Source: Aliivibrio sp. 1S175
Lineage (GTDB): Bacteria > Pseudomonadota > Gammaproteobacteria > Enterobacterales > Vibrionaceae
Direction of reading: 5' to 3'
Length of the DNA stretch: 64,000 nucleotides
Assembly: GCF_001690985.1 (NCBI RefSeq)
Contig: NZ_MAJS01000015.1
Location: 1 to 64,000, forward strand
The first letter of the stretch is position 1. Each line of letters opens with the position of its first letter. Positions 36,435 to 46,342 of this stretch are shown one piece after another. Made by a program: the position numbers and the translations under genes. The notes beneath the pieces were generated by a model. It did no database searches, was not told where the DNA came from, and saw only the letters and a list, made by a program, of their open reading frames with translations.

Positions 36435-36471
36435 AAAAACGCCGCCAATATTAACTATTGGCGGCGTTTTT
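36435..36471. terminator. Bidirectional terminator between the His-tail gene and gorA
   Basis: A perfect 15-bp stem AAAACGCCGCCAATA / TATTGGCGGCGTTTT has a 5-nt loop and lies between convergent genes. Confidence 0.88.
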
Positions 36472-36496
36472 ATCGTTAAAACAGTCTAAAAATAGA

Positions 36497-37852
36497 CTAT
36501 CTCATCGTTACAAATTCTTCAGAACCTGTTGGGTGGATAGCCACAACGGCATCGAAATCAGCCTTAGTTGCGCCCATCTTCATTGCTACTGCAAAACCTT
36601 GGATCATTTCATCAACGGTGAAACCGATACCGTGTAGGCCAACCACTTTTTCATCTTCGCCCGCACAAACCAGTTTCATTTTACAAGGTTGACGATGCTT
36701 AGTAACGGCGGTGTACATAGCCGTGAAGCCTGATGTGTACACTTTTACGTTGTCTTTGCCGTATTGCTCATCAGCTTCTTGTTCAGTAAGACCAATCGTA
36801 CCAATCGGTGGGTGACTAAACACAACCGTAGGAACTAATGTGTAGTCCATTTTTGCGTTTGTTTGACCGTTGAATAGACGCTCAGACAATAAACGACCCG
36901 CTTTAACTGCGATAGGTGTTAGCTCGATGCCACCTTCCATGATGTCGCCAACACAGTAGATGCCTTTTACGTTAGTTGATTGGTATTCATCAACTTTGAT
37001 GTAACCGCGATCGTTAGTAGCAACGCCTGTTTTTTCTAGGTTGATAGCATCAGTCGCTGGGTGACGACCAATCGCCCAAATTAGGGTATCAACGTTTTGG
37101 CTTTCACCGTTTTCTAGGTGAAGCGTTAGGCTGCCATCGGCTTCTTTTACTACTTCTTTTGGTACAGAATGAGTATGAAGGGTTGGGCCTTCTGTGTTCA
37201 TTACTTCAACTAACGTATCGATGATCATTGGGTCAAAGCTACGTAGTGGAGATTCTTTACGAACGAATAAATGAGTTTCTGTGCCTAGAGAGTGAAGAAC
37301 GCCAGCAATCTCTACCGCAATGTAACCAGCACCAATAATCGCAACGCGTTTTGGTTGTTCAGTGATCTCAAAGAAACCATTTGAATCAATACCGTATTCT
37401 GCACCTGGGATATTAGGGATGGTTGGACGACCACCAACAGCAATAAGAATATGATCGGCTGTGTAATGTTCGCCATTTACTTCAACAGTGTTTGCATCAA
37501 CAAACTTAGCGAAGCCTTTAATTACGTTTATTTTATTGTTACCAAGAACGCGATCGTAAGATTCGTGAATACGACCAATATACGCTTGGCGGTTTTCAAC
37601 CATTTTGCTCCAGTTGAATTTTTTCAGTTCAACATCAAAGCCGTAATCTTCAGCGTATAAGTTAATTGCTTCAGCAACTTGCGCACCGTGCCACATTACT
37701 TTTTTAGGAACACAGCCCACGTTTACACACGTGCCGCCAAGCTCTTGCGCTTCAATAAGAGCAACTTTTGCGCCGTGCATAGCCGCACGGTTTGCTGATG
37801 CGATACCGCCAGAACCACCACCGATACAGATATAATCAAAATGCGTAGCCAT
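36497..37852 (-). CDS. gorA: Glutathione-disulfide reductase
   Basis: This FAD- and NADPH-dependent enzyme reduces glutathione disulfide in the cytoplasm. The 451 residues match E. coli Gor (450). Visible are the FAD motif [16 protein letters not shown], the redox-active disulfide [13 protein letters not shown] (about 41-53), the NADPH motif [15 protein letters not shown] (about 172-186) and the C-terminal catalytic His in [10 protein letters not shown]. It is a monocistronic gene, with a Gly/Ser-poor upstream region that contains a structured repeat. Confidence 0.97.
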   Translation of the reverse strand: MATHFDYICIGGGSGGIASANRAAMHGAKVALIEAQELGGTCVNVGCVPKKVMWHGAQVAEAINLYAEDYGFDVELKKFNWSKMVENRQAYIGRIHESYDRVLGNNKINVIKGFAKFVDANTVEVNGEHYTADHILIAVGGRPTIPNIPGAEYGIDSNGFFEITEQPKRVAIIGAGYIAVEIAGVLHSLGTETHLFVRKESPLRSFDPMIIDTLVEVMNTEGPTLHTHSVPKEVVKEADGSLTLHLENGESQNVDTLIWAIGRHPATDAINLEKTGVATNDRGYIKVDEYQSTNVKGIYCVGDIMEGGIELTPIAVKAGRLLSERLFNGQTNAKMDYTLVPTVVFSHPPIGTIGLTEQEADEQYGKDNVKVYTSGFTAMYTAVTKHRQPCKMKLVCAGEDEKVVGLHGIGFTVDEMIQGFAVAMKMGATKADFDAVVAIHPTGSEEFVTMR

Positions 37853-37921
37853 TACTTTCTCTCCAATAATTTTTTAATTCTTATTACATACTATGTATGA
37901 AATGCGACCAAATTTTTCTTT

Positions 37922-38054
37922 TTCAAGGCCTACGAGGTTTCAAAAGCGATGAGAATTCAGATCGCTTCGCTTGCAGGTTTCAGGAAAGAGATAAAACTGA
38001 GCAAATGCTATCTTTTTTCCTGAATCCTTTAAGGGAGCTTGCGACCGGCCTGAA
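37922..38054. repeat. Structured intergenic element with inverted ends
   Basis: Between gorA and rlmJ, the ends TTCAAGGCC (37922-37930) and GGCCTGAA (38047-38054) are inverted relative to each other. Inside are two hairpins: AGCGAT/ATCGCT, and a longer pair TTCAGGAAAGAGATA (37979-37993) with TATCTTTTTTCCTGAA (38009-38024). It looks like a short repetitive element or a structured RNA. No coding potential is seen. Confidence 0.5.
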
Positions 38055-38065
38055 CCCTTATTTTT

Positions 38066-38905
38066 TTATTCTGGAACAATCCACTCTACTTTAAAGTGAC
38101 CAGTTGCAGGGGCAATTGCTTCTTTTAAGAAAGGCAAAATCGTGTTCATTTGGCTTTCTAATTTCCACGGTGGATTAATGACGATCATGCCAGATGCGGT
38201 CATGCCACGCTCGTTAGTATCCGCAGAAACACCTAACTCAATTTGCAGAATGTTACGGATATCTAATTTTTTAAGGCCTTTGATCATATCGTCGATGTCA
38301 CAACGATTAACCACAGGATACCAAATCGCATAAATACCTGTAGCCCAACGCTTGTGGCTTTGGCCAATGGCGTTAACTACGTCGTAGTATTCTTTTGCAA
38401 GCTCATAAGGTGGGTCGATTAAGACTAATCCTCTGCGCTCTCTTGGTGGAAGACTTGCTTTTAATCGTGCAAAGCCGTCTTCTTTATAAATAGACACTTG
38501 GCGATCACGATCAAATTCTTGTTCAAGTAATGGGTAATCTGATGGGTGAAGCTCGGTTAATACCATGCGGTCATAGCAACGGATATGCGCGCGACCAACA
38601 CATGGAGAACCTGGGTAATAGCGTAATTCACCGTCTTCGTTTAATGCTTTTACGGCATCAAGGTAGCTGGTAATTTCTTCTGGAATGTCTGTTTTATCCC
38701 AAATACGTTCGATACCTTGTTTGTATTCACCTGTTTTTTCAGACCATTCATGCGTTAAATCGTAACGGCCAACCCCTGAATGGGTGTCGTGATAAACAAA
38801 TGGCTTATCTTTTTGAGTTAATGAATTAAGGATAAGGCTTTGAACAATGTGTTTAACTACATCGGCATGGTTGCCTGCATGAAAACTGTGACGATAACTT
38901 AGCAT
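38066..38905 (-). CDS. rlmJ: 23S rRNA (adenine(2030)-N6)-methyltransferase RlmJ
   Basis: RlmJ methylates A2030 of 23S rRNA with S-adenosylmethionine. The 279 residues match the family (E. coli 280). The N-terminal motif LSYRHSFHAGNHADVVKH and the N6-adenine methylase motif IDPPYE (about 162-167) are present. It lies between gorA and the divergent oligopeptidase A gene, a common gene order in gamma-proteobacteria (rlmJ-prlC or gor). Confidence 0.96.
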   Translation of the reverse strand: MLSYRHSFHAGNHADVVKHIVQSLILNSLTQKDKPFVYHDTHSGVGRYDLTHEWSEKTGEYKQGIERIWDKTDIPEEITSYLDAVKALNEDGELRYYPGSPCVGRAHIRCYDRMVLTELHPSDYPLLEQEFDRDRQVSIYKEDGFARLKASLPPRERRGLVLIDPPYELAKEYYDVVNAIGQSHKRWATGIYAIWYPVVNRCDIDDMIKGLKKLDIRNILQIELGVSADTNERGMTASGMIVINPPWKLESQMNTILPFLKEAIAPATGHFKVEWIVPE

Positions 38906-39057
38906 GGATGAACTCTCACTATTGGAATCTTATGATTATACCCAAGTTTATAGCTCAATGTGTGTACTCTTGCATCAGCCATTGAAATTTTATCCATTAA
39001 GCACCATCTTTAAGGGATAAGCCGATCCTAAAAATGAAAAATAGAAAAGGAATGAAT

Positions 39058-41100
39058 ATGTCTAATCCGTTACTTACCTTTACTGATTTACCGCTGTTTT
39101 CTCAAATTAAGCCTGAACACATTCAGCCTGCGGTAGAACAAGCCATTGCAGATTGTCGCGCTAAAGTGGAAGAAGTATTAGCCTCTGATGCTGCGCCAAG
39201 TTGGGAGAGCATTATTATCCCTCTAGCAGAAACCGATGACCGCCTAAGTCGCATTTGGTCACCAGTGAGCCATTTGAACTCAGTGCAAAACAGTGAAGCA
39301 TTGCGTGAAGCGTATGAAGCGTGTTTACCTGCGTTATCTGAGTACGGAACATGGGTTGGTCAAAATAAAGGACTGTACGAGGCGTATAAATCAATTAAAC
39401 AGAGTGACGCGTTTGCAACGCTGTCTCAAGCTCAACAAAAAACAATCGTTGATGAGCTGCGTGATTTTGAATTATCAGGCATTGGCTTACCGGCGGATCA
39501 ACAAAAACGCTACGGTGATATCAGTAAGCGTACGTCAGAATTAAGCTCAAATTTCAGCAACAATGTACTTGATGCAACCATGGGTTGGTCAAAACACATT
39601 ACCGATGAAGCGGAATTATCAGGGTTACCTGAATCAGCAATGGCCGCCGCAAAAGCCGCAGCCGAAGCAAAAGAGTTGGACGGTTGGTTACTGACACTAG
39701 AAATGCCATCGTACATTCCAGTAATGACTTATGCTGATAATAAACCACTGCGTCGTGAAATTTACGAAGCGTTTGTGACTCGTGCATCGGATCGTGGTCC
39801 AAATGCCGGTAAGTGGGATAACACCGATCTTATTTCAGAAGAGCTTAATCTTCGTCATGAAGTCTCGCGCCTATTGGGTTTCTCTTCGTACAGTGAAAAA
39901 TCGTTAGCAACAAAAATGGCCGAGAGCCCAACGCAAGTCCTTGGTTTTTTAAATGACTTAGCAGCGAAGGCTAAACCTCAAGGTGAGCGCGAAGTTGCAG
40001 AGCTAAAAGCGTTTGTAAAAGAAGAGTTTGATATTGATGAGTTGGATCTATGGGATGTGACTTATTACTCTGAAAAATTAAAGCAAAAGCTATATCAGAT
40101 TTCAGATGAAGAATTACGTCCTTATTTCCCTGAATCAAAAGCCGTCTCTGGCCTATTTGAAGTATTAAATCGTGTGTTTGGTATGACAGTGGTAGAGCGT
40201 GAAGGCGTTGATGTATGGCATGAATCAGTGCGTTTCTTTGATATCTTCGATTCAACCAACACCTTACGTGGCAGCTTCTATTTAGATTTATACGCGCGTG
40301 AACACAAACGTGGTGGCGCATGGATGGATGAATGTCGTGTTCGTCGTTTAACTGAAAATGGCGAACTGCAAACGCCAGTGGCGTACCTAACGTGTAACTT
40401 CAGTAAGCCTGTTGGTGGTAAGCCAGCACTATTTACTCATGATGAAGTGGTTACTTTATTCCACGAATTTGGTCACGGTATTCACCACATGCTAACGCAA
40501 ATTGATGTGGCGTCAGTGTCTGGTATCAATGGCGTGCCTTGGGATGCGGTTGAATTGCCAAGTCAGTTTTTAGAAAACTGGTGTTATGAAGAAGAAGCGT
40601 TGGCGTTTATTTCTGGTCACTATGAAACGGGTGAGCCGCTACCAAAAGAGATGCTAGATAAAATGCTGGCGGCAAAAAACTTCCAATCAGCGATGTTTAT
40701 TTTGCGTCAGTTAGAATTCGGAATGTTCGATTTCACATTGCACACAAACTACGATCCTGATCTAGGTGCAAAAGTATTAGAAACGCTAGCTGAAGTAAAA
40801 GCGAAAGTAGCGGTATTACCAAGTGTTGAGTGGAACCGTTTTTCTCATAGCTTTAGTCATATTTTTGCAGGCGGTTATGGTGCGGGTTATTACAGCTACC
40901 TATGGGCAGAAGTATTATCAGCAGATGCGTTCTCGCGTTTTGAAGAAGAAGGCATTTTTAATACAGAAACAGGCCAAAGTTTCTTGAATAATATTCTTGA
41001 AATGGGTGGCAGTGAAGAGCCAATGGAGTTATTCAAACGCTTCCGTGGTCGTGAGCCACAAGTGGATGCCATGTTACGTCATGCGGGTATTGGTGCGTAA
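39058..41100 (+). CDS. prlC: Oligopeptidase A (M3 metallopeptidase)
   Basis: This cytoplasmic zinc endopeptidase degrades signal peptides and short peptides. The 680 residues match E. coli PrlC (680). The zinc site HEFGHGIHHML (His, Glu, His of HExxH) lies at about residues 468-478, with the downstream Glu in the AVELPSQFLENW helix. The start at 39058 (MSNPLLTF) has AAGGA six bases upstream, and an ATG eight codons earlier gives extra unlikely residues. A terminator and a MITE-like repeat follow. Confidence 0.96.
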   Translation: MSNPLLTFTDLPLFSQIKPEHIQPAVEQAIADCRAKVEEVLASDAAPSWESIIIPLAETDDRLSRIWSPVSHLNSVQNSEALREAYEACLPALSEYGTWVGQNKGLYEAYKSIKQSDAFATLSQAQQKTIVDELRDFELSGIGLPADQQKRYGDISKRTSELSSNFSNNVLDATMGWSKHITDEAELSGLPESAMAAAKAAAEAKELDGWLLTLEMPSYIPVMTYADNKPLRREIYEAFVTRASDRGPNAGKWDNTDLISEELNLRHEVSRLLGFSSYSEKSLATKMAESPTQVLGFLNDLAAKAKPQGEREVAELKAFVKEEFDIDELDLWDVTYYSEKLKQKLYQISDEELRPYFPESKAVSGLFEVLNRVFGMTVVEREGVDVWHESVRFFDIFDSTNTLRGSFYLDLYAREHKRGGAWMDECRVRRLTENGELQTPVAYLTCNFSKPVGGKPALFTHDEVVTLFHEFGHGIHHMLTQIDVASVSGINGVPWDAVELPSQFLENWCYEEEALAFISGHYETGEPLPKEMLDKMLAAKNFQSAMFILRQLEFGMFDFTLHTNYDPDLGAKVLETLAEVKAKVAVLPSVEWNRFSHSFSHIFAGGYGAGYYSYLWAEVLSADAFSRFEEEGIFNTETGQSFLNNILEMGGSEEPMELFKRFRGREPQVDAMLRHAGIGA

Positions 41101-41126
41101 TTAAGCCGTTATAACAACGAAAAATA

Positions 41127-41161
41127 AAAGGGTCTCAATATGATATTGAGGCCCTTTTTTT
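41127..41161 (+). terminator. Terminator of prlC
   Basis: The stem AAAGGGTCTCAATA / TATTGAGGCCCTTT has one T-G mismatch and a TGA loop, and is followed by a T run. Confidence 0.85.
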
Positions 41162-41175
41162 ATATCGATATATTT

Positions 41176-41337
41176 ATACCAATCGTAGTAAATAATTGTT
41201 CATCCTAGCTTGTTAAAATGCTCGATAACTGCGTTGGAATTTTTGATTGTAGAATAACTACTTATCAGAAAACTCCGCCTTGTTTTCAAGCATTTTTCCT
41301 TCGCTATTTCTGGTCACTGACTTACTGTGATTGGTAT
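41176..41337. mobile_element. MITE-like element, 162 bp with 16-bp terminal inverted repeats
   Basis: The left end ATACCAATCGTAGTAA (41176-41191) and the inverted right end (41322-41337, reading ATACCAATCACAGTAA on the minus strand) match at 14 of 16 positions. The interior has no ORF and contains complementary AAAATGCT / AGCATTTT segments. Elements with ACCAATC/GATTGGT ends recur in vibrio genomes as I recall. The right end overlaps the stop codon of the M48 protease gene. Confidence 0.65.
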
Positions 41338-42770
41338 TATTTTTTATAAGGTTGAGTGACGACGATTTTTACTTTTTGATCTTGTTGTAATGGCGCATTT
41401 CCTTTTAAACCATTCCATACCGCAACCCCTTCAGCCGATAACTGGGAGTCATTACGTTTGGTTAATGTATTTAAGTTCTCACCATTACGAGCGGTTACAA
41501 CCCTTATTTCTTGCTGAGTGATAGTCGCAATTTGCTGGTTGGTTATCGGTTGCAGTGATGTCGCAGATGACGTTATTTCATCTTTATTGTTATCAGTACT
41601 TAACGTTAAAACCTGATAAGTCATGTCATTAAAATCTAACCAATATTGATTGATAAATGCCTTTTTATCCGCACTATCATCAACCAATTGCACGTTATAC
41701 ATGCTTGCTCCCCACGGTAAATCGATGGTGTTGACTTGAGCTGCGTAATTGTATTTTTGTTCTAAATATTGACTGAATCGATGCGCGGTTTGTTCTGCGG
41801 TATATTCTGGCTCAGAAACAGAGAGAGCAACGAATCCATCTTGCGTGTCATTAATGGCAGCAACGACTTGAGGTTGGTTAACCGTTTGCCAATCTTTAGG
41901 GAAATTAATGGTGAAGCCCATCGTAGGCTGCAAGAAAAGAGAATCAGTAAATGTACCGTTTTCTGGATTGTTACCAACAACTAACCCATTGAGATAATTA
42001 AGAAAGTTAGAGTGAATAGGCGGCAATGAAGCGGCAGTTAATATACTAGCAGAGTGATCAACATGGCTTACGCGTTCAGGAGTGTAAGGGTGGCTATCAA
42101 AGTAGCTTTTTTCTGTTTCTTTTTGTGTTTCAAACTCTACCGCGTGATTTAGACGCGTTAAAATTACGCCCATTGCCATTGGGTCATAACCCGCCTTTGC
42201 GGCTAATGCGACACCGAGATCATCAGATTCTGTTTCGTGAGAACGGCTGTAATTCGCCATTAAAAGGCTACTACTAAAAGCGAAGGGAGTATTAATTAAA
42301 TTGCCTAAATCTTCATTGATGACACTTCCGACAATGTTGCCGGGCAATTGGGTTATCCCAGGCAGAATGCTGCGTTTCATTTGCTGTATTGAATGCCTTT
42401 CCGTTACATGAATAATTTCATGGGCTAATACGCAAGCGAGTTCATCTTCGCTGTTCATCAGATTTAATAAGCCACGAGAGATATAAATATATCCTCCTGG
42501 CAGTGCGAATGCATTGGGTACAGGATCATCAACGACTTCAAATTTAAAATCAAATTGAGGAGAGTCAAGATTAGAAACTAAACGAGCCCCGACTTGTTTT
42601 ACGTATTGATCGAGTGATTCATTGTTGTATAACCCCATTTGTTGCTCAATAACCAGTGAGTTTTTTTCACCGACCGATTTGTCGTAATTTGGGCTTACTG
42701 AACAACCAGAAAGAGAGAACGCGAGTAGTGCAGAAGCACTTATTTTAAGTAGGGCGTGTGTCTTATTCAT
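41337..42770 (-). CDS. M48-family metalloprotease lipoprotein with LysM-like C-terminus
   Basis: Lipobox FSLSGC gives a lipid-anchored Cys, followed by an M48 peptidase domain with zinc motif HEIIHVTERH (about 113-122) and a downstream ETESDDLG Glu. The family includes LoiP and BepA, envelope quality-control proteases. The C-terminal part (about 425-477, VVTARNGENLNTLTKRNDSQ) resembles a LysM-like module. The ATG at 42770 has AGGAG five bases upstream; GTG two codons earlier is less likely. The stop codon abuts a MITE end, so the last residues (QPYKK) may have been set by that insertion. Confidence 0.88.
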   Translation of the reverse strand: MNKTHALLKISASALLAFSLSGCSVSPNYDKSVGEKNSLVIEQQMGLYNNESLDQYVKQVGARLVSNLDSPQFDFKFEVVDDPVPNAFALPGGYIYISRGLLNLMNSEDELACVLAHEIIHVTERHSIQQMKRSILPGITQLPGNIVGSVINEDLGNLINTPFAFSSSLLMANYSRSHETESDDLGVALAAKAGYDPMAMGVILTRLNHAVEFETQKETEKSYFDSHPYTPERVSHVDHSASILTAASLPPIHSNFLNYLNGLVVGNNPENGTFTDSLFLQPTMGFTINFPKDWQTVNQPQVVAAINDTQDGFVALSVSEPEYTAEQTAHRFSQYLEQKYNYAAQVNTIDLPWGASMYNVQLVDDSADKKAFINQYWLDFNDMTYQVLTLSTDNNKDEITSSATSLQPITNQQIATITQQEIRVVTARNGENLNTLTKRNDSQLSAEGVAVWNGLKGNAPLQQDQKVKIVVTQPYKK

Positions 42771-42853
42771 CAGCACTCCTTTGTTGAGAATAATTAGAAA
42801 CGATTTTTTTAACGTAGCAAGATATTGATATTTTGTATTGGGAAGAGGCGAAT

Positions 42854-42882
42854 AAGCTCCTTTGAATGAATCAAGGGAGCTT
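42854..42882. terminator. Stem-loop downstream of cyaY
   Basis: AAGCTCCTTT pairs with AAGGGAGCTT around a 9-nt loop, just after the cyaY stop. No strong T tract follows on the minus strand, so it may be weak or may only stabilise the mRNA. Confidence 0.4.
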
Positions 42883-42897
42883 GAAATACATTAATGG

Positions 42898-43212
42898 TTA
42901 AGCCCACTCAATATCTTCATCTGCGTGCTTTTGGCACTCTTCTTTTACCATTTCGATAAATTCCATGCCTGTTTTAGAGCATGTCCATTTCTCATCAGTA
43001 TAAGCGAAGTGGAAGCCGCCAGATTTTGACGCTAACCAGATCTCGTGCATTGGTTCTTGTTTGTTGATCACGACTTGGCTGCGGTTTTCAAATTCTAGTG
43101 TTAAAACGTTACCCGTGATTACTGGCTCAATATCGGCACCAGATTCATCAATCATATCTTCGATTAATTGCAGTTTTGCATCGACTAACTCGTGAAATTC
43201 AGTGTTATTCAT
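42898..43212 (-). CDS. cyaY: Frataxin-like iron donor CyaY
   Basis: CyaY binds iron and regulates Fe-S cluster assembly on IscU. The 104 residues match E. coli CyaY (106). The acidic helix EFHELVDAKLQLIEDMIDESGADIE and the strand region with TLEFENRSQVVINKQ, PMHEIWLA and GGFHF are typical. The start is the internal ATG at 43212, with AGGA eight bases upstream. A longer reading (from 43299) adds a non-family N-terminus overlapping the divergent lptM. The cyaY-lptM-lysA-dapF order is conserved in gamma-proteobacteria. Confidence 0.95.
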   Translation of the reverse strand: MNNTEFHELVDAKLQLIEDMIDESGADIEPVITGNVLTLEFENRSQVVINKQEPMHEIWLASKSGGFHFAYTDEKWTCSKTGMEFIEMVKEECQKHADEDIEWA

Positions 43213-43293
43213 CTTATTTATCCTATTGCTTTTCTTGGCTGTGGTGCGATTATAGAGAGCATAACCAGATATTAACACTAATGGTAAAATCTT

Positions 43294-43413
43294 ATGCAAA
43301 AAAGAGTGATGGCGTTAATGCTATTGAGTGCCTTAACACTGGCAGGTTGTGGTCAAACGGGTTCGTTGTACATGCCTGCAGATGACGCACCAAAAACAGA
43401 AGTAGCAGAATAA
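43294..43413 (+). CDS. lptM: Small lipoprotein LptM (YifL)
   Basis: This 39-residue lipoprotein is too short for most ORF calls. The sequence has a signal peptide with lipobox LAGC (Cys19), followed by GQTGSLYMPADD, matching the family pattern GCGxxGxLYxP. E. coli LptM helps disulfide maturation of the LPS transport protein LptD. It lies 68 bp before lysA and is divergent from cyaY, the usual place for this gene. Confidence 0.9.
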   Translation: MQKRVMALMLLSALTLAGCGQTGSLYMPADDAPKTEVAE

Positions 43414-43481
43414 TTTATTTGTAGTCAGTGTATTTAATAATCACTGACTAATAAGCACTGAACTAGACAAGGAAGACGACA

Positions 43482-44735
43482 TTGGATTATTTCAATTATA
43501 AGGATGATGGACAACTTTGGGCTGAAGAGTTACCGGTTGCACAATTAGCAGAGCAGTATGGCACGCCATTATATGTATATTCTCGCGCGACATTAGAGCG
43601 CCACTGGAATGCATTTGATAGCTCGGTAGGTGAACAACCTCATCTTGTGTGTTACGCCGTAAAAGCGAACTCAAATATCGGTGTGTTAAATGCACTTGCC
43701 CGTTTAGGTTCAGGCTTTGATATTGTGTCTCAAGGTGAACTTGAGCGTGTTGTAGCCGCTGGTGGCGATCCGACAAAAGTGGTGTTTTCTGGCGTTGGTA
43801 AAACGGCTGTGGAAATGCGTCGTGCATTAGAACTTAATATTAAATGTTTTAATGTTGAGTCGGAACCAGAGCTTGAACGCTTAAATACCGTGGCTGCTGA
43901 AATGGGTGTTGTTGCACCTATATCATTGCGAATTAATCCTGATGTCGATGCAAAAACACACCCATATATTTCAACGGGTTTGCGTGATAATAAATTTGGT
44001 ATCGCGTTTGATCGTGCACCTGAAGTATACAAATTTGCACAAACCCTATCGAACTTAGATATCCAAGGTATTGATTGTCATATCGGTTCTCAGTTAACGG
44101 ATATTACGCCATTCATTGATGCCACTGATCGTCTTCTTGCCTTGATTGATGACTTAAAAGCACAAGGTGTCAATATTCGTCACCTTGATGTGGGTGGTGG
44201 TTTAGGAGTGGTTTATCGTGATGAATTACCACCGCAACCATCAGAATACGCAACGGCGTTATTAAGTCGTTTAGTGGGTCGTGAAGATCTTGAATTGATT
44301 TTTGAACCGGGTCGTGCAATTGCAGCAAATGCCGGTATCTTGGTCACTAAAGTTGAATTCTTGAAGCACACAGAGCATAAAAACTTTGCCATTATTGATG
44401 CGGCAATGAATGACTTGATGCGTCCTGCATTATATCAAGCGTGGCAAGATATCGTGCCAGTGGCACCTCGTGAAGGTGAAGCGCAAAGCTATGATTTAGT
44501 TGGGCCTATTTGCGAAACCGGTGACTTCTTAGGTAAAGATCGTGATCTAGTTCTCGAAGCTGATGACTTGCTTGCAGTTCGTTCATCTGGAGCCTATGGT
44601 TTTGTTATGTCATCAAACTATAATACGCGCACTCGCGCAGCAGAAATAATGGTCGATGGGGACCAAGTTCATCTTGTTCGTAAACGAGAAGAGTTAAGTT
44701 CTTTATGGGAACTAGAATCCATCTTACCAAACTAA
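43482..44735 (+). CDS. lysA: Diaminopimelate decarboxylase
   Basis: LysA decarboxylates meso-diaminopimelate to lysine with pyridoxal phosphate. The 417 residues match the family. The PLP Lys is in VCYAVKANSN (about 57-66); GGGLGV and EPGRAIAANAG contact the cofactor phosphate; CETGDFLGKDR and the SGAYGFVMSSNYN motif complete the active site. The start codon is TTG (43482), with AAGGAAG 6-9 bases upstream and no better ATG. It leads a lysA-dapF-DUF484-xerC group, with a hairpin between lysA and dapF. Confidence 0.97.
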   Translation: MDYFNYKDDGQLWAEELPVAQLAEQYGTPLYVYSRATLERHWNAFDSSVGEQPHLVCYAVKANSNIGVLNALARLGSGFDIVSQGELERVVAAGGDPTKVVFSGVGKTAVEMRRALELNIKCFNVESEPELERLNTVAAEMGVVAPISLRINPDVDAKTHPYISTGLRDNKFGIAFDRAPEVYKFAQTLSNLDIQGIDCHIGSQLTDITPFIDATDRLLALIDDLKAQGVNIRHLDVGGGLGVVYRDELPPQPSEYATALLSRLVGREDLELIFEPGRAIAANAGILVTKVEFLKHTEHKNFAIIDAAMNDLMRPALYQAWQDIVPVAPREGEAQSYDLVGPICETGDFLGKDRDLVLEADDLLAVRSSGAYGFVMSSNYNTRTRAAEIMVDGDQVHLVRKREELSSLWELESILPN

Positions 44736-44743
44736 CTTAAATT

Positions 44744-44777
44744 AAAGAGCAAGCAGCTTAACGTTACTTGCTCTTTT
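44744..44777 (+). terminator. Hairpin between lysA and dapF
   Basis: AAAGAGCAAG pairs with CTTGCTCTTT around a 13-nt loop and is followed by T. It may terminate lysA transcripts in part, leaving dapF with lower or separate expression. Confidence 0.7.
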
Positions 44778-44813
44778 GGTATTCAACCTAAAATATAAAA
44801 AAGAAGAACAACT

Positions 44814-45644
44814 ATGCACTTTCATTTTTCTAAAATGCACGGGCTTGGCAATGACTTTATGGTGGTTGACTGCTTAACTCAAAATATTTTCTTTTCACCA
44901 GATTTAATTCGTCGCCTAGCGGATCGTAATCGTGGTATTGGTTTTGATCAGCTATTGGTGGTTGAAGCTCCCTATGATCCTGAAACTGATTTTCACTACC
45001 GTATTTTTAACTCTGATGGCACAGAAGTAGAGCAATGTGGTAATGGCGCTCGCTGTTTTGCACGTTTCGTTAGAATGAAAGGTCTAACCAATAAAATAAG
45101 TATTCTAGTCAGTACTAAAAAAGGCAAAATGACCTTAAAAGTGGAAGATGACGATCAAATTACAGTGAACATGGGTGAACCTGTATTTGAACCAAATAAA
45201 ATTCCATTTAAAGCAACACAAGCTGAGAAAACGTATTTACTACGTGCCGATGATAAAACACTGTTTTGTGGTGTCGTTAGTATGGGCAACCCACATTGTG
45301 TCACTGTCGTGGATGATGTTGATAATTATGACGTTGATAAATACGGCCCGTTAGTGGAAGGTCATGAGCGTTTTCCTGAGCGTGTGAATGCTGGCTTTAT
45401 GGAAATCGTGTCACCAAATGAAGTGAAATTACGTGTTTATGAACGCGGCGCTGGTGAAACTCAAGCGTGTGGAAGTGGCGCGTGTGGTGCGGTTGCTGTC
45501 GGTATCATGCAAGAACTATTAGGGGAAGACGTTAAGGTATCTTTACCTGGTGGTTATTTACAAATTTCATGGAAAGGCCCAGGTTACCCATTGTTTATGA
45601 CCGGTCCCGCAACACATGTTTATGATGGTCAATTATCTATATGA
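44814..45644 (+). CDS. dapF: Diaminopimelate epimerase
   Basis: DapF interconverts LL- and meso-diaminopimelate without cofactor, using two catalytic Cys. Both are visible: Cys in [10 protein letters not shown] (about 72-81) and in [11 protein letters not shown] (about 218-228). The 276 residues match the family (E. coli 274). Its stop overlaps the DUF484 start by 4 bp (ATGA), so the two are translationally coupled. Confidence 0.97.
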   Translation: MHFHFSKMHGLGNDFMVVDCLTQNIFFSPDLIRRLADRNRGIGFDQLLVVEAPYDPETDFHYRIFNSDGTEVEQCGNGARCFARFVRMKGLTNKISILVSTKKGKMTLKVEDDDQITVNMGEPVFEPNKIPFKATQAEKTYLLRADDKTLFCGVVSMGNPHCVTVVDDVDNYDVDKYGPLVEGHERFPERVNAGFMEIVSPNEVKLRVYERGAGETQACGSGACGAVAVGIMQELLGEDVKVSLPGGYLQISWKGPGYPLFMTGPATHVYDGQLSI

Positions 45645-46342
45645 ATGGCGTAACACCAATCGAGCCGCAATCCACTCAGCTAACTGAAGATATTGTGGCT
45701 CAATTTTTGATGGACCATCCTGATTTTTTTCAGCAGCATCCAGAATTACTTGGACGAATAAAAGTAGACACGCCTGAACGAGGCGTGGTTTCTTTGGTTG
45801 AAGTGCAAGTCAGTAAATTACGTGAGCGCATTGGTGATTTAGAAGAAGAAATTACTCAGCTCATGTCGCTTGCAGCAAAGAATGATCGTTTATTTCATGA
45901 TTTTTCAAATGTACAAAAACAACTGTTGGCTTGCGAGGGGTTTTCTCAAGCGGCAAAAATCATTGAACAAAAAGCACTGTCTCTTAATTTAACTGCGCAC
46001 ATTAAAATTATTGATCACTCTCACCCTAAATATAATATTAATAAAATCGCACTCGATAATTTCACCAAAAAGTTTTTGAATGGGCATTCCGCCTATTTAG
46101 GACGCTTGCGTCAAGCTGAGCGTGATAACTTATTGGCCTATGATGGGCTAAACCAATCAAGTACCCAATTGGGTTCATTTGCTATTCTTCCATTAGGGCA
46201 ATCTAAGCCTGTTGGGATCATGGCATTTGCTAGTCGTGATGGCGGGCACTTTGAACCGAATATGGATACGCTATTTTTAGAACAGCTGGTTAGTGTGTTC
46301 CATTATTTATTAATGCAATGGTCGAAAACTTCTCATGAGTGA
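45641..46342 (+). CDS. DUF484 family protein (YigA)
   Basis: This 233-residue protein lies between dapF and xerC, as in E. coli (yigA). An N-terminal helical motif [20 protein letters not shown] (about 23-42) is the usual start of DUF484 proteins. A coiled coil and a GAF-like domain (about 80-225, with [23 protein letters not shown]) follow. The function is not established. It overlaps dapF by 4 bp and xerC by 8 bp, so it belongs to a tight operon. Confidence 0.92.
   Translation: MNGVTPIEPQSTQLTEDIVAQFLMDHPDFFQQHPELLGRIKVDTPERGVVSLVEVQVSKLRERIGDLEEEITQLMSLAAKNDRLFHDFSNVQKQLLACEGFSQAAKIIEQKALSLNLTAHIKIIDHSHPKYNINKIALDNFTKKFLNGHSAYLGRLRQAERDNLLAYDGLNQSSTQLGSFAILPLGQSKPVGIMAFASRDGGHFEPNMDTLFLEQLVSVFHYLLMQWSKTSHE

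Noticed and set aside
37897-38094. 65-aa ORF in the gorA-rlmJ gap.
   Set aside because: It translates the hairpin-rich element and runs into rlmJ. It has no ribosome site.
39971-40321. 116-aa minus-strand ORF inside prlC.
   Set aside because: It is a shadow of the strongly supported oligopeptidase gene, with no family features.
43492-44032. Two overlapping minus-strand ORFs inside lysA.
   Set aside because: Both are shadows of lysA. They lack ribosome sites and resemble no known protein.
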